A stretch of DNA of 64,000 nt from Deltaproteobacteria bacterium. Its GTDB lineage: Bacteria > Desulfobacterota > Binatia > HRBIN30 > CADEER01. The notes beneath the pieces are model-generated. The model saw nothing but the letters and a program-made list of their open reading frames with translations. It was not told the DNA's origin and made no database searches. The DNA lies in contig JAJCZJ010000019.1 of the NCBI GenBank assembly GCA_029262455.1, positions 1 through 64,000 on the forward strand. Reading direction: 5' to 3'. Made by a program: the position numbers and the translations under genes. Below, piece after piece: positions 1 to 8,479 of this stretch; positions within the stretch are counted from its first letter, which is position 1; the number at the start of each line of letters is the position of its first letter.

Positions 1-149
1 GCGCCCGGAAATCTAAACGCTCGCTGCGCCGTCTCGGGAAGTCTCGTGCTTTGACCTCGTCGTCCCATCACCACCTCAACTCAGCACCATGCACGTCTTA
101 CCACGACCCGTCGCAATCTGCAGAGAAAATCGACAGCCTCCTCTGGGAG

Positions 150-480
150 AGGGCCAAGGGGATCGAAATGCCAACTTCCTTCTTGCCCTTGTGCCGCAGT
201 GCTTTCGCGCCCACGTTCAAGAACGAACCCTCACCCTTCATCCTCTCCCGCGCGCAAATGCGGGAGAGGAGATTTTGTTGGGCGTTGCCCGTCATTTCGG
301 AGAAGATCGACAGTCTCTCCGGGACTTGTCGATTTGGAACCGCGAAACGAGTAATTGCCGACAACCCGAGAGCCTTCCCCTCTCCCTGCGGGAGAGGGTT
401 AAGGGTGAGGGGATTGAAACGCCAACTTCCTTCGTGCCCTTGAGCCGCAGTGCTTTCGCGCCCATGTTCAAGAACGAACC
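150..480. repeat. Two adjacent copies of a ~240-bp dispersed palindromic repeat
   Basis: Positions 150-320 and 344-480 carry two partial copies of the same non-coding element; a third, fuller copy lies at 30190-30414. Shared blocks include 'GAAACGCCAACTTCCTTC', a 'TTCAAGAACGAACC' block, and two hairpin-forming blocks of the type CCTCTCCC...GGGAGAGG. The element ends about 30 bases from the stop codon of the inhibitor gene on the minus strand, so it may serve as its 3' transcript end. Positions 1-149 hold no gene I can support; the open frames there are short and without recognisable content. Confidence 0.75.
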
Positions 481-510
481 TAGTCAAATGCCCAGGGGTC
501 TACGCAGGGT

Positions 511-3500
511 TTACTGGCGGGTGGGACACGGCCCATCCGCGGCGACGCCAACGCCGGCGCAGCGTGCGCGGCAGGCATTGCCGTAGGTTTGTCGGTCGAT
601 GCCGCACACTGGTTCAAACACGGCGTCACAATTGCAGTCACTCCCGCAAAAACTGGCGCAGCCGCACGGGCTCGGACAGTTTGGATTTGGTGTGCAAGCG
701 GTGCCGTCCGGACACTCGTCGCCGGGCTCGCAGCGGTCCGGACATGGCCCTTCGAAGAGGACCGATGCGCCGTGGCACTGAGCGTCTTCTCTGCCGCAGA
801 CATAGGTGTTGCCGTCGGTTCCGCAGACTGGGTCGGCGACGAAACAGTCGAACTCACACGCGGGCCCGCATTGCCCCTGTTGGCAAACGTTGCCGCCAGC
901 GCAGTCGGCGTTGCATCGGCACTCGGTCCGACACTCGCCCTCGTGCCCGATCGCGACACCAGCACAACGCGCTTCGCAGGAATTGCCGTAGGTCTTGCCG
1001 TCGACGCCGCAGACCGGGTCGAAGACGTCGGGACAGTTGCAACCTTGGCAGAAGCTGGCGCAACCGCACGGTGAGTCGCAATCGGTTGCCTCACAGGTGT
1101 TGCCGCGCGGACAATCCCCGTCCGTGCGACAGCGTTGCGGGCACTCGCCTTCGAAGAGGACGTCGACGCCGTGGCATGCGGCGTCCTCCTGGCCGCAGCC
1201 GTAGGTCTTGCCGTCTGTGCCGCAAACCGGATCGAAAACGAGACAGGCGATGTCACAGGCCTGTGTACACTCGCTGTCGCGACAAACGGTTCCCTGCGGA
1301 CAATCGGCGTTGCATTCGCACTCCTCACGGCAGGGGCCTTCGTGTTCGACCTCGATCCCGGCGCAGCGAGCTTCGCAGGCATTGCCGTAGGTCTTGCCGT
1401 CTGTGCCGCAGACCGGCGCGAAGATGTCGGGGCAAATGCAACTGTCGCAGAAGCTGGCGCAGCCACAGGGGCTCGGGCAATCGGCCACCGGATTGCAGGT
1501 GCTGCCGTTGCGACACGGCTCGTTCGCCGAGCAGGTCGCGCCGCACTCGCCTCCGTGCAGAACCTCTACGCCGTGGCACGCGGCATCGACGGCGCCGCAG
1601 CCGTAGGTGTTACCGTCGGTTCCGCAGACTGGATCCGCTACGAAGCAGGCGATCTGGCAAGCCGGGCTGCACTTGCCGTCGCGACACACCGCCTCGCCAG
1701 CGCAGTCGTCGTTGCACGAGCACTCACGACACTCACCTTCGTGAGCGACCTCGACGCCGGCACAGCGCGCTTCGCAGGCGTTGTTGTAGGTCTTGCCGTC
1801 GACGCCGCAGACCGGATCGAAGACGTCGGGGCAAACGCACGGTTCGCAGAAGCTGGCGCAACCGCACGGGTCAGGGCACTCTTCGACCGCTTTGCAAGCG
1901 CCGTCTGCGGGGCAGGGTTTGTCGGCGGAGCAAACTCTTTCACACTCGCCTTCGTGGACCACCACTGCACCGTGGCACTCGGCGTCGACCTTGCCGCAGA
2001 AGTATGTGTTGCCGTCGCTGCCGCACACTGGATCGGCAACGAGACACTGTACCGAGCAGGCGGGCCCGCATTGGTTGTCGCGGCAGATGGTGTCGCCGGG
2101 GCAGTCGTCGTTGCAGCGACATTCCCCGCGGCACTCGCCTTCGTGGGCAATTTCGACTCTGGCGCATCGCGCTTCGCAGGCGTTGCCATACGTCTTGCCG
2201 TCAAGACCGCAGACTGGGGCGAAGACATCGGGGCAGACGCACGGATCGCAGCGGCACTCGCCGTCGTGAACGACGCGAACGCCGGCGCAGCGCGCTTTGC
2301 ACTCGTTGGCGTAGGTTTGACCATCACTGCCGCAGACCGGATCGAAAATTGCCGGGCAGTCGCAGCCGGAGGACCCGCAGGAGTCTTTGCATTGTTCGAG
2401 CGTGAGGAAGTTGTTGTCGTTGCCTTGGCATCCGCCGTAGAGGAAACGTTCGCACTGGTCGGTTTCTTGATTGAAGAACCAGCGCGGGATCGCTGCCTCG
2501 CAAGGGCCGACGACTTGGGGCTGTTCGCAGATCGGAGTGTCGTCGCATCGTTCTTCGCAGGCTTCGGCCGTCTGGAAGTTGTTGCGGTTGCCGCCGCAGC
2601 CTCCGTAGATGAATCGCTCGCACCGACCGCTTTGCGAATTGAAGAACCAGCGCGGGATTGCCGCGTCGCACGGCCCGACTTCAGCCGGCAGGCGACAGAC
2701 GTTGGGCTCGTCCGTACAAGTGGCGATTGGTGGACACGGTTCGAGCCCACATGGGACGTCGAGAAGCTCACAGCTTTGTCCGTCCGGGCAGGGGAACCCG
2801 CGGCACGTGTCGGCGCAATACGGGATGACCTGGCCGTCTGGCGATTGGAAGACGCGGCACTCTTGGTGCGCGCGACAGAGCACGGTGTCGCACGGATTTG
2901 GTTCGCCGCATGCTTCGCGACACTCACCCTGAGTTTGGAAGTTGTTCTCATTGCCGCCGCAGCCGCCGTAGATGAAGTCGTCGCAGCTGTTGGTTTCGCT
3001 GTTGAAGAACCAACGCGGGATGGCAGCCCGGCACGGGCCCGGCTCGACTGGTAGTTGACAGATCGCAGGATCTTCAACGCAGCGGGCGATTGGCGGACAG
3101 GGTTCTCGGATGCATAGAACATCTTCGAGCTGACAAGTCGTCCCGTTGGGACAAGGGAAATCTTCGCATGTATCGGCGCAGAACGGGATCGGTCCTTGGT
3201 CGGGGTCGTCAAACACCAGGCATTTCTGATGTGGGCGGCACCGAGTATCAGCGCATCGGCTCAAGCCGCCGCAGGCGTCGCTACACAGATTTTCTGATTC
3301 GAAATTGTTGGCGTTGCCGCCGCATCCGCCCCAGGTGAAGGTCTCGCAGCGATTGGTGTCTTCGTTGAAATACCAGCGTTGGAACGCTGCCAAGCAGTCG
3401 CCCGATTCTGGTTCCAATGCGCACAACCCCGGTTCGGGCACCTTGTGACACATCGGCTCGCACTCTTCGTCGCCGGGTTCTTGATCACTTTGTGCACAGG

Positions 3501-4251
3501 CGCAGACAAGGCCGGGTTCGCAGCGTTCCTCTTCGGCGGGATGGGTTCCGATGTTGCAGCTGACGCCTTCCGGGCGATGCTCGCTACAAGTTCCGGCGCC
3601 GGACGCGTCGCGCTGGCACCAACCGGGCGAGCATTCTTCATCCGACTCGCAACCTTCGACGCATTCGCCGTCGCGGCAGTTCAGACCGTCTCGACATTCG
3701 TCGTTGGACCGACAACGGCGCATGCAATAGCCACCGCTGCCGCAAAACTGTTGGGCACTGCAATCCGCGTCGGATCGACACTCGGGGCAGACGCGCGAGC
3801 GCGCGCCGCGCATGAAGGCGCGCAGGTCGCGCGCCATCGGGCCGACGTGGATGAAGTCGCAGGCGCTGACCTCAATCACCGGCTCGTCGCTCTCCGTATC
3901 GGCGAGTCGGCCGGACAGCAACACGGACACGTTGGGGCCGACGGGCAACTCGGTGCCGCACATGGCCGTAGACATCGGCGTGACGACGCTGACGATCTTT
4001 CCGAGATCGGGCCCCTTGAGCACGCGAGTCGGCCGCAAGTGGTAGACCCGGTGTCCCTCCTCGCCGAGCTCGCGCAGCACTTTGCCGCGGAGCACGACAT
4101 CCGCCTCCGCGAAGTGCTCGCAAAAAGTCCTTTGCTCGCAAGAGCAAGCATCGACGGCCGGCGGCGAGGCGAGGCCCATAACTGCAAATAGCGCTGCGAA
4201 CGCAGCGCTGCCAGCGAGCTGGCGAAAGTGACCAGATACCTGATTGAACAT
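511..4251 (-). CDS. Secreted multi-domain Kunitz/Kazal protease inhibitor with an NTR-like N-terminal domain
   Basis: About 1,246 residues, predicted to be exported and to inhibit serine proteases outside the cell. Residues 1-35 form a signal peptide. Residues 36-155 start with 'CSC' and look like a netrin/TIMP-type (NTR) domain. Residues 155-275 are short Cys-rich repeats. Four Kunitz/BPTI domains follow (about 277-327, 398-448, 519-569, 575-625), each with the 'GGCGGN.NNF' or 'GGCQGNDNNF' core; residues after the second Cys (P1) are Leu, Arg, Asp and Glu. From 629 to the end come about ten Kazal-type domains ('DPVCG.DG.TY'), the last eight arranged as four tandem units of about 131 residues that contain a 'CGCASFC' linker. 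The start was placed at 4251, not further upstream, because it gives a clean signal peptide preceded by GGGAG. The protein is disulfide-rich throughout. Such a combination is typical of animals and rare in bacteria. The targets are unknown. Confidence 0.92.
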   Translation of the reverse strand: MFNQVSGHFRQLAGSAAFAALFAVMGLASPPAVDACSCEQRTFCEHFAEADVVLRGKVLRELGEEGHRVYHLRPTRVLKGPDLGKIVSVVTPMSTAMCGTELPVGPNVSVLLSGRLADTESDEPVIEVSACDFIHVGPMARDLRAFMRGARSRVCPECRSDADCSAQQFCGSGGYCMRRCRSNDECRDGLNCRDGECVEGCESDEECSPGWCQRDASGAGTCSEHRPEGVSCNIGTHPAEEERCEPGLVCACAQSDQEPGDEECEPMCHKVPEPGLCALEPESGDCLAAFQRWYFNEDTNRCETFTWGGCGGNANNFESENLCSDACGGLSRCADTRCRPHQKCLVFDDPDQGPIPFCADTCEDFPCPNGTTCQLEDVLCIREPCPPIARCVEDPAICQLPVEPGPCRAAIPRWFFNSETNSCDDFIYGGCGGNENNFQTQGECREACGEPNPCDTVLCRAHQECRVFQSPDGQVIPYCADTCRGFPCPDGQSCELLDVPCGLEPCPPIATCTDEPNVCRLPAEVGPCDAAIPRWFFNSQSGRCERFIYGGCGGNRNNFQTAEACEERCDDTPICEQPQVVGPCEAAIPRWFFNQETDQCERFLYGGCQGNDNNFLTLEQCKDSCGSSGCDCPAIFDPVCGSDGQTYANECKARCAGVRVVHDGECRCDPCVCPDVFAPVCGLDGKTYGNACEARCARVEIAHEGECRGECRCNDDCPGDTICRDNQCGPACSVQCLVADPVCGSDGNTYFCGKVDAECHGAVVVHEGECERVCSADKPCPADGACKAVEECPDPCGCASFCEPCVCPDVFDPVCGVDGKTYNNACEARCAGVEVAHEGECRECSCNDDCAGEAVCRDGKCSPACQIACFVADPVCGTDGNTYGCGAVDAACHGVEVLHGGECGATCSANEPCRNGSTCNPVADCPSPCGCASFCDSCICPDIFAPVCGTDGKTYGNACEARCAGIEVEHEGPCREECECNADCPQGTVCRDSECTQACDIACLVFDPVCGTDGKTYGCGQEDAACHGVDVLFEGECPQRCRTDGDCPRGNTCEATDCDSPCGCASFCQGCNCPDVFDPVCGVDGKTYGNSCEARCAGVAIGHEGECRTECRCNADCAGGNVCQQGQCGPACEFDCFVADPVCGTDGNTYVCGREDAQCHGASVLFEGPCPDRCEPGDECPDGTACTPNPNCPSPCGCASFCGSDCNCDAVFEPVCGIDRQTYGNACRARCAGVGVAADGPCPTRQ

Positions 4252-4529
4252 CGAATTCTCCCGACGCGGCGTCACGCGACAACTTTTGTTTGGTCGACCA
4301 ATACTGCCGATTGCCCCGGCTGCGCAAGACGAAAAATGGTTCGCCCCGGAGACGCACAAACCGGCGTAGTGGTGGACCGGAACCCCAGCGGCAAACTCGG
4401 TCATTTTACTGCTGCATACTTACGTTTTTTTCGGTTTTGGTGCGGGGCGGGGATGTTTGCGTTAAGGCGTACCCACCGGCTCTGGCTGGGACGTTGACTG
4501 TCTTCGATTCACCAGTCATCCATTGTCGC

Positions 4530-5933
4530 ATGATCGATGCGCATTGGAGGCTGGCACTGCTGGTGTTGGTGGGTTGTTTTGCAACGACTGCTGCGGCGGA
4601 GATCAAGGGGTACGACGACGATCTTTCGGACGCGACCGTGGCGGTGGTGGTCGATGTCGACCCGGTGAGTGGCGCTCGTACGATTCCGCCTGAATACGCA
4701 GCCTGCCCCGGTGGGGAGAACCCGGTCAACACGGCGTTCGGCGTCGGCTTCACGAGCGGGTACGCGTTCGTGCCGGCTTCGAATGGTGCGTCGCTGTCCG
4801 GGACGACCGGCGATGCGACGCTCTACGGGTTGGAGTTCGAAGGTGCGGACATCTATCTCTACACCGTCGCCGACGAATTCTGCGCGACGGGTACACGCGT
4901 CGGCACGCAACCGGTCGGTCACCCGAATCTCGAGTCGCTGACGTATTCGTGTCTTGACGGCTTCTTGTACAGCGTCGCGTTCGACACCGACGCACACGTC
5001 GGATATCTCGTCCGCATCGATCCGCAGACCGGCGTCGGTGTTCGCCAGTCATCGGTTTCCATGCCGCGCGATGTCTGGATCGTGGGGCTTGTGTACAATG
5101 CAGACACGGGCGGATTCCTCGGTGTTTCCAACGGCTTCGGTGCGCGGAATTTCCAAGAGTTCTATTTGATTACGGTCGATGGGACCGCGATTGTTATCGG
5201 TCCGACCGGCACCGCACCGCAAGCCCTGCAGAGTCTGGTCAAGGACGGGAGCGGTAGACTCCTGGCCGGCGGACAGATGCTCTACCATGTCTCTTCGACG
5301 ATGGGCCTGACTCCGATCGGTTCTGAATTTCCGGGTACGCTCTGGGCCCTCGCCGAGCGCGACGCGATTTGTGGTCCCTTTATCACACCTACAGTGCCGC
5401 CGACGCAGCTTCCGAGCAGTACGCCGACGGTGCCCCAGTCGACTCCGACTCCTACCAATACGAGGGCACCGACCGCGACGCCGACGCGGGTTCCACCGGT
5501 GGTGACCACCGGTGGAATCGGACCCATGGACACCATGATCGAGGTCGAGGACATCCGTTTTTTGCCGCCGCGCGGTACGATGCGGATCGGCGATGAGGTC
5601 ATCCGCTTCGACGGTTTACGGGAGGTCGGTGCCGCGGTGGCTGGCAACGGCACGCCCGTGCCGGGAATTCTCCTCAACGTTCAGCGGGGCGTCGACGGAA
5701 CCACCGCGGTCGCGCATGCAGCCGGAAGCCAAGTGATCTTTCTCAAGCCGGGATGCCCCGGTGATTGTAACAACAACGATGCCGTCTCGATCAGCGAGCT
5801 GGTCGTCGGCGTCAACATCGCGCTGAACAGGGCGCCGGTCGATCGCTGCTTGGAGATGGACGTCAACGGCAACGGTTCGGTGTCGATCAGCGAACTCGTC
5901 GGCGCCGTGCGTGCCGCACTAGAAGGCTGTTGA
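4530..5933 (+). CDS. Secreted protein with Thr-Pro linker and dockerin-like C-terminal tail
   Basis: 467 residues. A signal peptide (residues 1-23, ending 'TTAAA') is followed by a ~260-residue region with repeated short beta-type motifs; I do not recognise its family, though the motif spacing would suit a beta-propeller. A Pro/Thr-rich linker lies at about 285-325. Residues 328-408 form a small domain ('FLPPRGTMRIGDEVIRFDG') that I have no name for. The last 58 residues carry two Asp/Asn-rich calcium-loop-like repeats ('GDCNNNDAVSISELVVGVN' and 'MDVNGNGSVSISELVGAV'), resembling a type I dockerin pair. The same tail type occurs in the proteins at 44056-44784 and 50391-51377. The start at 4530 was chosen for the signal peptide. 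It is divergent from the inhibitor gene, with 278 bases between. Role unknown; the tail may be an anchoring or sorting signal. Confidence 0.82.
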   Translation: MIDAHWRLALLVLVGCFATTAAAEIKGYDDDLSDATVAVVVDVDPVSGARTIPPEYAACPGGENPVNTAFGVGFTSGYAFVPASNGASLSGTTGDATLYGLEFEGADIYLYTVADEFCATGTRVGTQPVGHPNLESLTYSCLDGFLYSVAFDTDAHVGYLVRIDPQTGVGVRQSSVSMPRDVWIVGLVYNADTGGFLGVSNGFGARNFQEFYLITVDGTAIVIGPTGTAPQALQSLVKDGSGRLLAGGQMLYHVSSTMGLTPIGSEFPGTLWALAERDAICGPFITPTVPPTQLPSSTPTVPQSTPTPTNTRAPTATPTRVPPVVTTGGIGPMDTMIEVEDIRFLPPRGTMRIGDEVIRFDGLREVGAAVAGNGTPVPGILLNVQRGVDGTTAVAHAAGSQVIFLKPGCPGDCNNNDAVSISELVVGVNIALNRAPVDRCLEMDVNGNGSVSISELVGAVRAALEGC

Positions 5934-5984
5934 GGCGGGTTTTGGCGCGAACGGACTCGATTTCGGCACACTGCCTGCGGCGCT

Positions 5985-6884
5985 CTATTTGACGGGGCCT
6001 TCGCCGGTCGCGAACCAGCGGGCTGCGTCTGCGCCGAGCTTCTTAACGGCGCGCTGTTCGTATTCTTCGCAGTCCTCTGCGGTCAGGGTTTCGCTCCAGC
6101 GGCCGTTGACGCCCTTGTTGATGAAGACGCCGGCGCCGGCGTCCCAGAAAGCGCCGCCCAGCGGGACGCTCTTGGTCGCGTTGGCCTTCATCCAGTCGAA
6201 GCGGCAGTACTCGACGATGGTGTCCCAGCGGCTCTCGTCGATCTTGATATCGAGAAAGCTGGCGATGCGCCGCATCTCGCCCGGCATGTCGTTCTTGAGT
6301 GTCGTGAAATGCACCAGCAAAATGTTTGGCAGTTCCCGAATCTCCCACCAGCTCCGCGCGTTGTCCCAGAATGACCAGAACGGGAACCCGTCGCGATCCA
6401 TCCAGTCGCGCCAATATTGACGGATGTCGTCGGGTGGTGGTTCGATCGGCGGACCGACTCGCCCCGGGGTCTCGTTGAGGGCGTCGTACCAGCTTTGATT
6501 GGCGTTGACGTGGTGGTTGTAGAAGCTCCACACGACGTCGCGTGCGTCGCGACCGATGTACACGTACTTGGCCTTTGGCGAGTAGACCAGAGCGTCGACC
6601 GGCAGGTGCGTTTTTAGAAAGCGTCGGTGCGTCTGCGCTTCGACCACCGGAAGTTTTATCTCCTTGGGTGGTACGCGCAGGTCCAGCCAAGGGGACATCT
6701 CGGCGACTTCCAGTTCCGGATCGCCGCCGAACATCATCTGCGCAAGGATCTGCTGCATCCACGTCGTGCCTGACTTTGCATAGGTTGAAATGACGATGTC
6801 GTCGTCGCGAAACACTAGATCGTTCCAGATCGTCGAGTCGAAGTGATGGCTGTGGATCTCGCGCGTCTTCTCAGGCCACTGCAT
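5985..6884 (-). CDS. Sulfotransferase family protein
   Basis: 299 residues, the usual size for cytosolic PAPS-dependent sulfotransferases, which move a sulfuryl group from 3'-phosphoadenosine-5'-phosphosulfate to a hydroxyl or amine. The 5'-phosphosulfate loop is 'YAKSGTTWMQQIL' near residue 35-47, and the 3'-phosphate-binding region is 'YIGRDARDVVWSFYNH' in the middle of the protein. The C-terminal part contains 'KNDMPGEMRRIASFLDI', matching the conserved segment before the cofactor-binding end. AGGGG precedes the start. The acceptor cannot be told from sequence. Its 3' end faces the dockerin-tailed gene, 51 bases away, and its start is divergent from the lipoprotein gene at 7082. Confidence 0.9.
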   Translation of the reverse strand: MQWPEKTREIHSHHFDSTIWNDLVFRDDDIVISTYAKSGTTWMQQILAQMMFGGDPELEVAEMSPWLDLRVPPKEIKLPVVEAQTHRRFLKTHLPVDALVYSPKAKYVYIGRDARDVVWSFYNHHVNANQSWYDALNETPGRVGPPIEPPPDDIRQYWRDWMDRDGFPFWSFWDNARSWWEIRELPNILLVHFTTLKNDMPGEMRRIASFLDIKIDESRWDTIVEYCRFDWMKANATKSVPLGGAFWDAGAGVFINKGVNGRWSETLTAEDCEEYEQRAVKKLGADAARWFATGEGPVK

Positions 6885-7039
6885 CGGATGATTCGCCCCT
6901 CCGCCGATCTGTTGGATGCGTTCGGCCAGGTCTGTTTGCCAGAAGATGCGCGTTCCGACAAGGCACTGAGCAACGCCCTGGCAACGAATAGGATGGATTG
7001 TGCCGGTCCGATCATCGTAGTTCCTTTTTTAAAGGCAAT

Positions 7040-7055
7040 GTGTCTTGTCAGACAC
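7040..7055. promoter_or_regulatory. Candidate operator: inverted repeat GTGTCT-TGTC-AGACAC
   Basis: A perfect 6-bp inverted repeat with a 4-base centre sits in the 197-base gap between the divergent sulfotransferase and lipoprotein genes, 26 bases before the latter. The TGTC...GACA form is like many TetR-family operators. No regulator gene is nearby, so the assignment rests on sequence shape only. Confidence 0.3.
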
Positions 7056-7081
7056 GGGTTGCCGCGCCTATGTGTGTTTGG

Positions 7082-7792
7082 ATGAGAATCGGTCGGGTCT
7101 TTGGGGTTTTCTTTGCGTGCGGCTTGGTGGCGGGCTGCACAGCGACACGAATTGAGGGCGGCGCGTCCGAGGTCGACCTTTCTGCGGTCCTGTTCGGAAG
7201 TATTTCCGGAGGGTACAAGGACGAGCTCGCGGCTGATCGACGGCGGCGCGCAGAGAGGCTCCAGATCGCAGAAAAGCTGGAGGTCCGTTTGGAAGGGTGG
7301 CTTGCCGCACTCGATCGCTGGGGCGGCAACGACGTGGTTTCCCTCGAGATCGATCGTTTCCGGTTGCCCGCCGTGGCGAGGGGACTCACCGCAGGGTTCA
7401 AGGGCAACGACTACCTCGGTGTCGAAGTGACCGTCATGCGAGACGCGGTTGCCGTAGTTGCGTTTCACGCCGAGCACCAGCTTGGCGCAGGCGATCGCTC
7501 GGTGACTGCGAACTATTCAGCCAACGCGGCACTCACTCAGCTCGTGGATTCAGTGGCCTGGGCCGTCTTGTTGGAGCTTACCCCGCCAAAGATGCGCAAG
7601 CCGGTCTTCGAAATTGGCAAAGCCGCGGAGGTGCCGAAGGCGATCCAACTGCTCGAAGAGTGCGGAGAGTTGTCGTACGCAGAGTCCCTGGGGTTTGTGG
7701 CGAAGGGGTTGATCCCTGCTTCGATCGCCGCCGGCGCTGAAACACGCCGCCTCAAGCGAGCCCTCGGCGGCGATTTGCCGAAATGTTACTGA
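7082..7792 (+). CDS. Lipoprotein of unknown function
   Basis: 236 residues. The N-terminus is a lipoprotein signal with the lipobox 'LVAGC' at residues 15-19, so the mature protein should be lipid-anchored at Cys19. The start at 7082 was chosen because it places the lipobox correctly. The body alternates hydrophobic strands and helices ('YLGVEVTVMRDAVAVVAFHAEHQLGAG') and somewhat resembles the small DUF4410-type lipoproteins, but I cannot confirm that. It lies alone between the divergent sulfotransferase and a decayed gene. No function is proposed. Confidence 0.72.
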   Translation: MRIGRVFGVFFACGLVAGCTATRIEGGASEVDLSAVLFGSISGGYKDELAADRRRRAERLQIAEKLEVRLEGWLAALDRWGGNDVVSLEIDRFRLPAVARGLTAGFKGNDYLGVEVTVMRDAVAVVAFHAEHQLGAGDRSVTANYSANAALTQLVDSVAWAVLLELTPPKMRKPVFEIGKAAEVPKAIQLLEECGELSYAESLGFVAKGLIPASIAAGAETRRLKRALGGDLPKCY

Positions 7793-7798
7793 GTGCGA

Positions 7799-8450
7799 CT
7801 ACATACTTCCTTTGGCACTACCGCACTCGATCCGATTTGCGGGAACGCAGAGTCGGTCGGCCTTCGAGGTATTGCTCTCGATCGCTCCGCGCAGATCGTG
7901 AGTGTGTAGACCGGAGCGTTTTTGGTGCTTGGGCTCGCCCGATGCCCTCTTTGCCTAGAAGCAGACGAGGTGCGCGTCTGGGTTCCTGATGACAGACCCA
8001 TCGACTTCGACCGGATTGCAGAGAGACTCCAGTTTTTTCAGGTCGTAGTTCCGATCCTCGAAAGCATCGGTCACGGGTTTCGATTCAATGCCCTGGAACG
8101 AACTGGGGCGTTTGACGCGGTAACAGAGGAAGTTCTCCAGAGCGTGTTTGGCTGGGTCGAGCGGCGCGCCGATAGCTGCAGTCGAGCTCAGCAGCGTCGG
8201 CAGAAGTAGGGTCGAGGCCTTCACTGTGTTGAGGTGGAGCTCTCGAGCCGCGTGCTCACGAGGATCTCGCGCTTGAGGTGCTTTTCCGCCGTCTTCGACC
8301 GTTTTGCCTTGTACGCATTCATGTGGGTGGAGTCGTCAAAAGGAGGTTGCGCGAGATCGAGTGGCACGCCGATGGCGGCGGGCTGAACTTTTCGGACCCT
8401 TTTGCCTTCCTGCTTTTGTAGAGCATGAAGCTGTCGATTGGGGGGAGGGC
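7799..8450 (-). pseudogene. Decayed secreted repeat protein ('HLVCYK...LCxP' family) with a nonsense codon and frameshifts
   Basis: The reading frame from 8224 down gives a secretion-like N-terminus and one repeat ('FLCYRVKRPSSFQ' ... 'LCNPVEVDG'), then stops at a TAG at 7955-7957 just after 'HLVCF'. Reading on in the same frame gives another recognisable repeat ('AKRASGEPKHQKR' ... 'SKADRLCVP') to a TAG at 7799-7801. The TAG therefore replaces what should be a Lys codon in 'CYK'. Upstream, two more repeat fragments appear in the other two frames ('FMLYKSRKAKGSEKFSP' near 8380-8430 and 'NAYKAKRSKTAEKH' near 8270-8320). I recognise the repeat type from secreted proteins of other uncultured bacteria but cannot name the family. 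The gene is read as degraded by at least two frameshifts and one nonsense change. Confidence 0.7.
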
Positions 8451-8479
8451 TGTCGCAGTGGATGCGACGGAAGCCGCTC

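Noticed and set aside
150-480. Possible CRISPR array
   Set aside because: Only two or three imperfect copies of different length, with no regular spacer; the blocks are palindromic dispersed repeats.
450-2405. Long plus-strand open frame rich in Arg opposite the inhibitor gene
   Set aside because: It is the complement shadow of the Cys-rich inhibitor; the composition (Arg over 25%) is not that of a real protein, and the minus strand has clear domains.
1135-3054. A second 639-residue plus-strand frame over the same region
   Set aside because: Ala/Val-rich low-complexity shadow of the minus-strand coding frame without any motif.
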